Part shown: piece after piece, positions 8,316-15,605 of the stretch
How the letters are laid out: the number at the start of each line of letters is the position of its first letter
Numbering within the stretch: the first letter of the stretch is position 1
Assembly (NCBI GenBank): GCA_019192455.1
Contig: JAHCML010000003.1
Coordinates: 642,262 to 683,199 of the forward strand
Length of the DNA stretch: 40,938 nucleotides
Source: Alphaproteobacteria bacterium SS10
Lineage (GTDB): Bacteria; Pseudomonadota; Alphaproteobacteria; TMED2
Direction of reading: 5' to 3'
Program-made: the position numbers and the translations under genes
The notes under the pieces: model-generated
The model's database searches: none
What the model was told of the DNA's origin: nothing
The model's input: only the letters and a program-made list of their open reading frames with translations

Positions 8316-8333
8316 TGACCGAGTATTCGGTCA
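8316..8333 (+). promoter_or_regulatory. Perfect 7-bp hairpin or operator just ahead of the 374-residue unknown gene
   Basis: The arms tgaccga (8316-8322) and tcggtca (8327-8333) enclose the four-base loop GTAT. The palindrome ends 12 bases before the GAGGG ribosome site (8346-8350) of the gene starting at 8355. There is no U-run, so it is not a terminator. It could be a transcription-factor site or an mRNA structure affecting translation. Confidence 0.35.
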
Positions 8334-8354
8334 CCCGATAGTCGCGAGGGCGTC

Positions 8355-9479
8355 ATGGCTGCGTCGGATGATGATAACGGTTGGGATGATGAGGATGAGG
8401 CACCCGTGGTTGCCGATCCTTACGACGATCCTGATGAGTGGGATGACGCCGAGGACCTGAAAACCAATGATGGTTCGGAGTTTGGTATAGGCGGCCAGGG
8501 TTTAGAGACCGTCGCCTTGGTACTAAACGATGGCGACCTGCCCGCCCAGTTCCTTAACGGCACGGCTGTTTCCGCAGATAGCACCGGCCAAGAGGTGATG
8601 ACCGCGATCATCGCCGATAGCAATGAGGCGGCCGGTTATGAAGCCGTCGCGCGTCTTGGCTTCACCGCAGATAATGGCCGCCTGGTGCTCGCCATCGATG
8701 ATGATGTGGTCGAGCTGCAATCCTTTGCCCTAGATCGTCATGAGAGCCCGGGTGATGAGCTTCAGCCAGGGCAACAGCAGTTCCTGATGCGCATGGTGGA
8801 TGCCGAACAGACCACCTGGCTGATGCATGTCATCACGCCAGAACGGCAGTTGGGCAGCTTGACCGGCTTTATGCGCACCCTCGCCCAGCAGGGTGAGATG
8901 GAAGTTCTGCAGCCAACCATCTGGCAAGAGAATGCTGCCGAGACACCGGAATTGCTGGCCGTACGCCCCGAAACCGTAAGCCGTGTCGACGTACTGCCGC
9001 ATCCGAGTGGTGAGGGGTGGGCCATGGTGTTGGAGCATCATGAGGATGCCAGCCACGGCTACCAGTTTGATCGTGCAGCCGACGCCATCGATGCGATGAA
9101 TGATGTCCTGCAAGGCTTAGGGCGGCCAGTCACCAGGCTGAATGCGTTCTATCATGACTTGGAAGATGGCCGGTCACGTCAGTTCGATCTGGATGAGCCA
9201 GATCTGGACGGCACTGCCGAAGCACCAGAATTGCCCGCGGTGGAGACGGTGCACTTCTCAGCCATTTTGGGGAACGCCCCGGACCTGCCAAAGGTTGTTG
9301 GCGATGTGGTCCTGGAGCCGGATTGGATTAAGTTCAACAGGCCACAGCCATCAGCCTCAATTGAAGGCACGCGCGCCGTGGTTGATCAGATGATCTATCC
9401 GGTTGGCCGGTCCGATCCGCACCCGCTGGACATGGGCGTGGCAGCACCGGCGGAGCCGCCGGTCGCACCCAAAGCGTAA
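8355..9479 (+). CDS. Uncharacterised acidic protein, paralogue A
   Basis: The product is 374 residues with a good start (GAGGG, 5-base spacing). Residues 1-36 are extremely Asp/Glu-rich. There is no signal peptide or membrane segment, so it is cytoplasmic. I recognise no named domain. It aligns along most of its length with the product of 10610-11785. Shared landmarks are LQP (185-187), GWAMVL (221-226), AIDAM (244-248), LGR (255-257), VVLEPDW (318-324) and IYPVGRSDPHPLD (347-359). It is therefore one member of a family with a conserved core from about residue 100 to 360 and a variable acidic N-terminus. The pair brackets an antiparallel unknown gene. Function is unknown. Confidence 0.8.
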   Translation: MAASDDDNGWDDEDEAPVVADPYDDPDEWDDAEDLKTNDGSEFGIGGQGLETVALVLNDGDLPAQFLNGTAVSADSTGQEVMTAIIADSNEAAGYEAVARLGFTADNGRLVLAIDDDVVELQSFALDRHESPGDELQPGQQQFLMRMVDAEQTTWLMHVITPERQLGSLTGFMRTLAQQGEMEVLQPTIWQENAAETPELLAVRPETVSRVDVLPHPSGEGWAMVLEHHEDASHGYQFDRAADAIDAMNDVLQGLGRPVTRLNAFYHDLEDGRSRQFDLDEPDLDGTAEAPELPAVETVHFSAILGNAPDLPKVVGDVVLEPDWIKFNRPQPSASIEGTRAVVDQMIYPVGRSDPHPLDMGVAAPAEPPVAPKA

Positions 9480-9515
9480 ATCAGACAGTTTGAATTGAAG
9501 CCAGATGCCGCCCGA

Positions 9516-10196
9516 TTACATCTTCGGGCGGCTAGGGTCTGGTGCCGCGGTGTGGTGTGGCGGCTCTGGGGCGCCTTCACGAAGGGCAACGAATTCAATC
9601 TCCGTCATCCGCGCGCTTAAGCTTGCGCCCTCATTCGCGGCCTCATGGGCATAAGCAGCAGCACGAAGGGCGCCGGTGGCTTGAATTGCTAGAGCCTGGC
9701 TCGTCATCGATGGGCCGTTCACATTGAGTGACGCTTCGATGTCGTTGATGTCGCTCAGCGTGGCCCGCACATGGTCCACGAACCGCTTATCAAAGAAGGC
9801 GTCATTGGCCTTAACCGGCTTGGTCATGGCGGCGGCGATGCTTTGGCTTTTGGCCGTGACAGCGGCTTCAGGGGTTTGGCTTGGGTCAACCAAATGGCCG
9901 CCAACCGCGAGTGCTTTCTGTTGAACGATTGGGTTCTGTTCACCCATCCCAACCGCAGCCCGGCCGAGTAGGTCGAGGGCGCGGATCATTTCCCGCTGAC
10001 GGCGAACCGGGGTTTCGTTCGGGCGCTCACCAACTCTAGGCATGATCGCCGATTGCAGCGCGTGCCGTGCCTCGGTCAGGTATGCCTCAGGCGTGTCGGG
10101 GCGGATGGCTTCAACAGAGATGGCAACATCACGATATTGGGCAGAGTTCTGAAGCGCTGCTTCAACGTCGTTTCGGTTTCTGGCGGTCAGGCGCAT
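9516..10196 (-). CDS. Orphan helical protein between two paralogues
   Basis: The product is 226 residues, Ala-rich and predicted almost wholly alpha-helical (for example AYLTEARHALQSAI, REMIRALDLLGRAAVGM). It has no signal peptide and no cysteine cluster. The C-terminal tail is Pro-rich (EGAPEPPHHTAAPDPSRPKM). The start at 10196 has only a weak purine stretch upstream, so it could be slightly different. I recognise no family. It is convergent with paralogue A (stops about 36 bases apart) and divergent from paralogue B, across an AT-rich gap. Base composition resembles the neighbouring genes, so I see no sign of recent import for the gene itself. Confidence 0.65.
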   Translation of the reverse strand: MRLTARNRNDVEAALQNSAQYRDVAISVEAIRPDTPEAYLTEARHALQSAIMPRVGERPNETPVRRQREMIRALDLLGRAAVGMGEQNPIVQQKALAVGGHLVDPSQTPEAAVTAKSQSIAAAMTKPVKANDAFFDKRFVDHVRATLSDINDIEASLNVNGPSMTSQALAIQATGALRAAAYAHEAANEGASLSARMTEIEFVALREGAPEPPHHTAAPDPSRPKM

Positions 10197-10361
10197 GGGG
10201 GCTCTTTGGTCTTGTTATCGAAGTCTTATTCAAGAGCGCGAGGGCGGTTGCGACGCGTTGTGTTCTTATTAGTTAATACGCCGCGCGCCTCGCTTGATCC
10301 GGGTATGAGCGATGTTGATGAAAGTGGCAAAGCGGGCTGTGATCGCGTGGTGCGGCCAAAA

Positions 10362-10395
10362 ATCTTTCTAGGGTATTGTTTTTAAATAGAAAGAT
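10362..10395. repeat. Perfect 8-bp inverted repeat in the AT-rich gap
   Basis: The arm atctttct (10362-10369) pairs with agaaagat (10388-10395) across an 18-base AT-rich spacer. It lies between the divergent orphan gene and paralogue B, a plausible operator or nucleoid-protein site. No T-run follows that would make it a terminator. Confidence 0.3.
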
Positions 10396-10460
10396 ATGGT
10401 TTTTTGGAGGTCCAATTGTTTTCGAAACTTAAACAAAAATCGGAAAAAATACGGAATTGA

Positions 10461-10529
10461 ATGCCTAACTGTTCATATTGCGGAAACGATGATCTTACGG
10501 GCCGGGTTGGTCGGGCGTATCGTAAATAG
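10461..10529 (+). CDS. Possible micro-ORF with a CxxC motif
   Basis: This is an ATG-started frame of 22 residues reading MPNCSYCGNDDLTGRVGRAY then Arg-Lys and a TAG. A GGA lies 5 bases before the ATG. The Cys-x-x-Cys-Gly start resembles half of a zinc ribbon, and the tail is basic. It sits 80 bases ahead of paralogue B on the same strand. A frame this short can arise by chance, so I regard it as a candidate only. Confidence 0.2.
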   Translation: MPNCSYCGNDDLTGRVGRAYRK

Positions 10530-10609
10530 GATTCGCGTTTTTTCTTTCGCTCCTTAGGCGCAAGCTTCAGAATACAAGCGTTCAACACTGATCACGCCCG
10601 CCCTACAGC

Positions 10610-11785
10610 ATGTCCAACAACCCCGACAATTCGGACCCATTTGGTGATGGCCCGCCAGAGGATGATGCGCCAGGCAGCTATGGTGTTCTGACTGAAATTC
10701 CACGCAACCGGCGCAGCCAGTTCCTGGATGATGGCGCGAGCATTCCTGATCACGGCCAGGTGGTGATGCCGGCGGTTCTGGTTCTGCCCCATGGTCTAGG
10801 GCCGCAGCTGCGCGGGGCGGAGATGATTTCCCCCCTAGCCAGCCATGAAGAGATTTGGCGCGGCCGCAACTACCCTGCCACCGATCCCAAAACCCAATCC
10901 CATAACCGTCTCTATGTGAATGAGGAGACGGGAGAGATTGAGGTTGATCGCAATGGCATCGCCCGTATCGATACGTTGGTCCTCAATGATGATGAGCCAA
11001 TTGATCCGAAGCCAGGCATGAAGAACCTGTCAGTTCAGGCGATTGATGAGCAGGACCGGGTCTGGGCGCTAGACCTAAGGATGGCCGAGGGGCGTCGCGG
11101 TGCCATTGCCAAGGAAGTGGCAGAGATCGCCAAACGCGGTGGGATGATAATCTTGCAGCCAGAGCTGTTTGAGCGAAATTCCGGCAGCATGGATGGCTTT
11201 ATCGCCATTGATCCAAAGGCAGTGCCAGTTGTCTCCATCTACCCGAATGAAGAGTCCGGCTGGGTCATGGAGTTAAAGCGCGGCAAGGGCGACGGCGTTT
11301 TGTTTGAGTTTTCATCCGGGGCCAAGGCGCTGGATGCCATGGCCTACACGGTGAGCCAATTGGGGCGAAGTGTGGATTACGCTACCGTCACCTCCCTTGA
11401 TGCTGATGGGGCCGAGATTGAACACAGCATGTTCACTGCCGAAGAGGCCGGGCGGGCCAAGGCCGATATGTTTGACAATCATCCCGAACGGCCAGAAATC
11501 TCGATCATGCTCTATGATCACCCGGCACAACGGTCCGCCGCCAACGATGCCTTGCCCGGCCAGGTTGAGGGGGTTGGCTTAAACCCAAATTGGTTAAGCA
11601 GCATTGCGCGCCTAGATAACCGGGTGAGTGCGGTGACACGCCTTGCTGAGATTGCGGTCTATCCCAATGGCCGTGGGCAACCCCATCCGATGGATAAGCC
11701 CGATGGCCCTAAAACCGATGAGGCTGAGATTCGCCGGGATTTGGGGGCGCGAGGGCGCCTAGTGGACAAAAAATTTTTATATTAG
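10610..11785 (+). CDS. Uncharacterised protein, paralogue B
   Basis: The product is 391 residues, cytoplasmic by sequence, with no recognised domain. It is colinear with paralogue A from about residue 98 to 362. Landmarks are LQP (182-184), GWVMEL (217-222), ALDAM (240-244), LGR (251-253), GLNPNW (323-328) and VYPNGRGQPHPMD (350-362). Unlike A it has a Pro/Asp-rich N-terminus, a Leu/Pro-rich segment near 54-75 (AVLVLPHGLG) and a basic C-terminal tail (RRDLGARGRLVDKKF). The ATG at 10610 has no clear ribosome site, so the start is less certain than the frame. It ends about 94 bases before the fasciclin gene. Confidence 0.8.
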   Translation: MSNNPDNSDPFGDGPPEDDAPGSYGVLTEIPRNRRSQFLDDGASIPDHGQVVMPAVLVLPHGLGPQLRGAEMISPLASHEEIWRGRNYPATDPKTQSHNRLYVNEETGEIEVDRNGIARIDTLVLNDDEPIDPKPGMKNLSVQAIDEQDRVWALDLRMAEGRRGAIAKEVAEIAKRGGMIILQPELFERNSGSMDGFIAIDPKAVPVVSIYPNEESGWVMELKRGKGDGVLFEFSSGAKALDAMAYTVSQLGRSVDYATVTSLDADGAEIEHSMFTAEEAGRAKADMFDNHPERPEISIMLYDHPAQRSAANDALPGQVEGVGLNPNWLSSIARLDNRVSAVTRLAEIAVYPNGRGQPHPMDKPDGPKTDEAEIRRDLGARGRLVDKKFLY

Positions 11786-11878
11786 AGAACCGTTGGTGAC
11801 CTACCCGCGTAAACGATCAAAACAACATCGCGGGGCATCACTCCAACTTCTAAAAATCCCTCAATGGAGATGATGACC

Positions 11879-12364
11879 ATGACCATCAAATCACTAGCCA
11901 TTGCCGCCGCCCTTGCTGCGACGACCGCGCTTTCGGCCCTACCGGCAAAGGCCGCCGACATCGTTGATGTCGCCGCCAGCAATGCCTCCTTCACGACCCT
12001 GGTTGCCGCGGTTAAGGCCGCCGACCTGGTTGAGACGCTTAAGAGCCCGGGCCCATTCACGGTCTTTGCCCCAACGGATGAGGCGTTCGCCGCCCTGCCT
12101 GATGGAACCGTTGAAATGCTGTTGAAGCCAGAGAACAAGGATCAGCTGATTGCGGTTCTGACCTACCATGTGGTCCCTGGCGCGGTGACCGCATCTGATG
12201 TGGTGAAGCTTGATGAGGCGGAGACGGTTCAGGGCCAGTCTGTTGATATCGAGGTCAAGAACGGCAAGGTGACCGTTGATGGCGCGAAGGTGATTCAGAC
12301 CGATATCACCACCACCAATGGTGTGATCCACGTCATCGATAAGGTGATCCTGCCGAAGGGCTAA
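11879..12364 (+). CDS. Secreted fasciclin (FAS1) domain protein
   Basis: The product is 161 residues. I chose the ATG at 11879 because GGAG (11866-11869) is 9 bases upstream; in-frame ATGs at 11864, 11870 and 11873 lie on or too near that site. The N-terminus is a signal peptide ([19 protein letters not shown], cleavage near AKA-AD at about 25). A single FAS1 domain follows, with its H1 motif [10 protein letters not shown] (61-70), the central YHVVPG, and the closing [16 protein letters not shown]1 domains mediate adhesion or matrix association outside the cytoplasm. A terminator lies just downstream, so it is a single-gene unit. Confidence 0.92.
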   Translation: MTIKSLAIAAALAATTALSALPAKAADIVDVAASNASFTTLVAAVKAADLVETLKSPGPFTVFAPTDEAFAALPDGTVEMLLKPENKDQLIAVLTYHVVPGAVTASDVVKLDEAETVQGQSVDIEVKNGKVTVDGAKVIQTDITTTNGVIHVIDKVILPKG

Positions 12365-12385
12365 GCCACTTGGGCTAATCAGGTT

Positions 12386-12432
12386 AACAGGGCTGTTGCC
12401 GGTCGGGACCGGTGGTGGCCCTGTTTGTTTTT
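12386..12432 (+). terminator. Rho-independent terminator after the fasciclin gene
   Basis: An 8-bp stem, aacagggc (12386-12393) with gccctgtt (12418-12425), encloses an inner GC-rich hairpin (ccggtcgggaccgg) and is followed by TGTTTTT. It starts 21 bases after the stop codon. Confidence 0.8.
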
Positions 12433-12483
12433 GGCTGTATCGCAGATGCTGTTGTTCTGGAGGCATCGCGATATGCTCCGCCC

Positions 12484-13131
12484 ATGTCACGCAACGCCCC
12501 TACCATCAAGCTGTTATCTGTTCCGGCTCTCCTACTGCTTGGCGCCTGTACCGTCGTGCGCTCAGGCGGGACGGGGGCAGAGTATGGAGGCGTCAGCGCT
12601 GTGCCACAGGACGCCGATGTTGAGTTCATGACCAGCATCGGCCCTGGTTGGGCCTATGCCCGCGAGGGCGGCGGCTTTGTGGTGCGTCTACCGAGTGTGG
12701 GTGAGTTCAACATGCCCGGTGAAGAGCTAACCGCCAGCTTCAGTGATGATGTGCCAAGCACCGCCGGGCCTGTTGATTTCACTGTCATCGAGTATCGAAG
12801 CGGTGGTTGTGAGCGGGGTTACATTGGCGTTTTAGCCACCCAGCCAACCCCACAGTTTTACAAGCTCGGCGACTGCAAAACCCAGTTAAGCATCCTGCGC
12901 CGTGATAACTCTGGCGACCCCGTTGGTTTGTTAGAAACAGCAACCGATCGGCCGGTTTATGCCATCTATCCAGATCGGGTGGCGCTGCTGGATCAAGGGC
13001 TGGCGCCCGCGCCATTGCCGGGGGCTAAGCCGGACCCTAATATTGACCCTGGTGCGTCTGCCACGGCCCGGCCAGCATCTCCAGCCCAACCATTCGAGGT
13101 TCCGCCCATTGGTCGTCTCGAGATTGAATAG
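12484..13131 (+). CDS. Predicted lipoprotein of unknown function
   Basis: The product is 215 residues from the ATG at 12484; the longer in-frame extension to 12412 would bury the signal sequence and overlaps the terminator. Residues 8-22 form a lipoprotein signal, with the lipobox LLGAC placing the lipidated Cys at 22. The mature domain is beta-rich with two paired cysteines (GGCERGY and GDCKTQ) and the segment VDFTVIEYRSGG. A Pro/Ala-rich linker and the tail FEVPPIGRLEIE follow. No family is recognised. Its last 23 bases overlap the likely start of the downstream membrane-protein gene, so translation of the two is probably coupled. Confidence 0.75.
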   Translation: MSRNAPTIKLLSVPALLLLGACTVVRSGGTGAEYGGVSAVPQDADVEFMTSIGPGWAYAREGGGFVVRLPSVGEFNMPGEELTASFSDDVPSTAGPVDFTVIEYRSGGCERGYIGVLATQPTPQFYKLGDCKTQLSILRRDNSGDPVGLLETATDRPVYAIYPDRVALLDQGLAPAPLPGAKPDPNIDPGASATARPASPAQPFEVPPIGRLEIE

Positions 13132-14713
13132 GTTGAGGCGCCACGGGGCAACCCGCCCAAAGATTGCCAAGGGGCTGCCGATCCTGTTCTGGTGCAGCCT
13201 GCTCTACCTGGTGACAGAGCTTGCCTTCGCCGCACAGCTGCTTGAGCTGGCCGGCAGCCGGATTAGTGAGGATCAGCTAAACCGTGTCGAAGCGGTGGGC
13301 CGTAGCCTGAGCGGCATTGCCGTCGCCTTGTTCATTATTGGCTGGTTGGTAAAACGCGATTGGTCCCGCGCGCTTAAAGGTGTCTTGATACCGGTCACGC
13401 TGATCTTAAGCATCGTCGTTGTGTGGGTGATCCAGGAGGTCATTGTTGCGACTGCTGTCACCACGATGGATCTGGAGCAGACCAACCGGGCCATGGTTCT
13501 GGTGCGGGCAACCGACTTGGTTCGTGAGGGACATATTGAGATCAAGTCCCTCGACCTATCAGCGGAGGTGTTACGCACACCGACCGGCCTCTCTTTCATG
13601 GCAATGTTTCCGATGTTGGCGCTGGGCAGCCAGTCGATTGAAGCGGAGATTGAGCCGATCCTGGATAATGCCATTCGACGCTCACTGATCCTCGATTGTG
13701 AGGAGGATGTTGAGGGCATGATGCCCATCCCATGCCTGGGCACTCCAGCCCAGTTTGCCGAGGAGCATTGGCCAGAAATCGCTGAGGGGCTGGAAGAGCT
13801 TTATCAACGCTATGATGAGGCGAGACGCCCAGTTGTCGACCCCGATGCCGCCGATATCGATGCCGCTTTTGAGACGGCCTGGGGGCGCTATCAACGGGAT
13901 ATGCGCCGTAATCGCTTGGATGCGTCGACCCGCCATCATAGACGGGTCCGGACCACCTTGCGCCGCCAGGGGCTCGATGTGCCGGACAGCTGGGCCCTCG
14001 ATGATCAAGCTGGTTTCCGGCGCGCGGTTCGCGACCGGTATATGGAGCAAGCCCGGGAACGCTGGGAGGATCAGCATCGGTTCAAGCCCGAATGGCGCAG
14101 AATTTCACCCGATTTGGGCAGAGCCGGTTTCTTCCGTCATCCAGCAACCTTAGAGACGATTTGGGCTGATTGGGGGATTGATCATGAGCGACTTGAGAAG
14201 CGCCCACCGCCCATCTTGACCCCAAAAATATCAGTACGGGATTTGGCCAGTTTGGTGCATGCCCCGCTGCTTAGCTACATACTCGAGCTTGAGCGGGATG
14301 CACTTCGTGATTATACGCTGCGGATTGATAACAAAGCCTGGGGTAAGCGGTCAGAGAATGCCCGGAAATGGACCGTTATTCCGCCCATGGCCTTGGCCTT
14401 CTCGGTTATCGGCGCACTGGCCCATGTCATTAAAGTTGCTGGCTTTTTTCTTGTCCTGGTGATGCCACGCCGCTGGGCCGTCGGCCTGCCAACCCTGGCG
14501 GTGATCCTGGCCAGCATCTGGGTGTATCAGGAGCCCAATCCAATCATCGATAGTCAGGCCTATCAAGCGCTTGCCGATGCCACGGGCGCGCAGTTTGGCG
14601 CCGCCGTCGAGGTGCCAATTCACTATACGATTCAGGTGGAACGGCACATGTATCCGGTCGGCGCGGCAATCCGGCGCTATGCCTTGTTCAACATCGATTT
14701 CACGGCCTGGTAG
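13109..14713 (+). CDS. Large multi-pass membrane protein of unknown function
   Basis: The product is 534 residues if it starts at the TTG at 13109, which has GAGG 9 bases upstream inside the end of the lipoprotein gene. TTG codons at 13124 and 13133 are alternatives, and no ATG is available near the start. The N-terminal part holds about three transmembrane helices (LPILFWCSLLYLVTELAFAA, IAVALFIIGWLV, GVLIPVTLILSIVVVWVIQ). A roughly 290-residue soluble region follows, rich in Arg, Asp and Trp (WGRYQRDMRRNRLD, RERWEDQHRFKPEWRR). The C-terminal part holds two more helices (MALAFSVIGALAHVIKVAGF and LPTLAVILASIWVY), then a short soluble tail. No transporter or enzyme signature is seen. Coupling to the lipoprotein suggests an envelope complex. 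Confidence 0.7.
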   Translation: MVVSRLNRLRRHGATRPKIAKGLPILFWCSLLYLVTELAFAAQLLELAGSRISEDQLNRVEAVGRSLSGIAVALFIIGWLVKRDWSRALKGVLIPVTLILSIVVVWVIQEVIVATAVTTMDLEQTNRAMVLVRATDLVREGHIEIKSLDLSAEVLRTPTGLSFMAMFPMLALGSQSIEAEIEPILDNAIRRSLILDCEEDVEGMMPIPCLGTPAQFAEEHWPEIAEGLEELYQRYDEARRPVVDPDAADIDAAFETAWGRYQRDMRRNRLDASTRHHRRVRTTLRRQGLDVPDSWALDDQAGFRRAVRDRYMEQARERWEDQHRFKPEWRRISPDLGRAGFFRHPATLETIWADWGIDHERLEKRPPPILTPKISVRDLASLVHAPLLSYILELERDALRDYTLRIDNKAWGKRSENARKWTVIPPMALAFSVIGALAHVIKVAGFFLVLVMPRRWAVGLPTLAVILASIWVYQEPNPIIDSQAYQALADATGAQFGAAVEVPIHYTIQVERHMYPVGAAIRRYALFNIDFTAW

Positions 14714-14724
14714 GGCGGTGGAAC

Positions 14725-15459
14725 CTAGAAGTTGTAGCGGAGCCCGATGAAGATATCGTGGGAGATGAAGTCATCTGCCTCAAGCACCGCGCCGCTGGCA
14801 AAGGCTGCGGTCTCAATCTCACCTAGATCGCTGTAGCGATAGATCAGATCACCGGTCAGGCCCTTATAGATCGGGAAGTTAATCCCGGCGCTTAGGTGCC
14901 AGATGAAGCTGGTCTCATCCCGGGAGTTCTCTTCCAGAATACCGCCGGTGGGGAAGATGAACAGGCCATCGATCTCATGCTGGGCAAAGCCGAAGCCACC
15001 ACCAACGCTAAGCTTCAATGGTGAGGCGGTTTCAAACTCATGCAGCGTGAAGTCGTAATAGGCGGCGATTGAGCCGGTGTGGCTCTCCACATCGGCGTTG
15101 TAAATCTGTTCCGGGCCAAAGGCGCGGGTGTCCACATCATGGCGGAAACGGTAGGTGTAATCGGCCTCCAACCGGATCGGCAGGGTTTCGCTCAATGTGT
15201 AGCCAATTGCAATCTGGCCGCCCACGATGACCGAATCTGACGTCTCATCAACAATGCCGGGATCTGTGATGCCGGTGATGCGTGGGGTGTCATTATCGTG
15301 GAAGCCGAGCATCGCACGGCCAGCGATGTAGAAACGGTCCTGTGACCAGGCGAACTCCTCAGCCTGCGCCTGTTCTGGGGCGGCGAGGAAGGTCAGGGAT
15401 AGCAGGGCGGTCGCCAACGAAAATGCCTGGCGCGCTGGGCGTGAAATGAAACGTGTCAC
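14725..15459 (-). CDS. Outer-membrane beta-barrel protein (small porin-like)
   Basis: The product is 244 residues. It has a signal peptide (FSLATALLSLTFLAAPEQAQA, cleavage near 33) and then alternating amphipathic strands typical of an eight-stranded OmpA/Omp25-like barrel, for example FYIAGRAMLGFHDND, IAIGYTLSETLPIRLEADYTY and GSIAAYYDFTLHE. It ends in the canonical outer-membrane C-terminus with a final Phe (HDIFIGLRYNF), recognised by the BAM machinery. It lies downstream of mrp on the same strand with a 146-base gap, probably with its own promoter. The role is structural or surface-exposed; the specific function is unknown. Confidence 0.85.
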   Translation of the reverse strand: MTRFISRPARQAFSLATALLSLTFLAAPEQAQAEEFAWSQDRFYIAGRAMLGFHDNDTPRITGITDPGIVDETSDSVIVGGQIAIGYTLSETLPIRLEADYTYRFRHDVDTRAFGPEQIYNADVESHTGSIAAYYDFTLHEFETASPLKLSVGGGFGFAQHEIDGLFIFPTGGILEENSRDETSFIWHLSAGINFPIYKGLTGDLIYRYSDLGEIETAAFASGAVLEADDFISHDIFIGLRYNF

Positions 15460-15605
15460 GGGCGTAATCGGATTGAATAAAGCTCGAAATCGACAGCGCT
15501 AGTTAGCGCCAAACGCCCAGAAACACAACGCGTAGGCCCAGTTTTCCCAAAAATTCTGTAGCCGCGTACACATCTCATCCCTTGTGGGGGCTAATTGCCC
15601 CGTCG

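Larger units (their letters stand above)
10197..10609. other. AT-rich intergenic gap upstream of paralogue B
   Basis: About 410 bases without a confident gene. The stretch from roughly 10355 to 10470 is clearly more AT-rich than anything nearby, with runs of A and T. It contains a perfect 8-bp inverted repeat (10362-10369 and 10388-10395) and a possible 22-codon ORF (10461-10529). Promoters for both divergent genes must lie here. A minus-strand frame across 10382-10588 is Lys/Arg/Ser-rich and unconvincing. Confidence 0.5.

Noticed and set aside
12959-13108. Upstream extension of the large membrane protein frame
   Set aside because: It lies wholly within the lipoprotein gene in another phase and has Arg/Pro/Trp-rich shadow composition.
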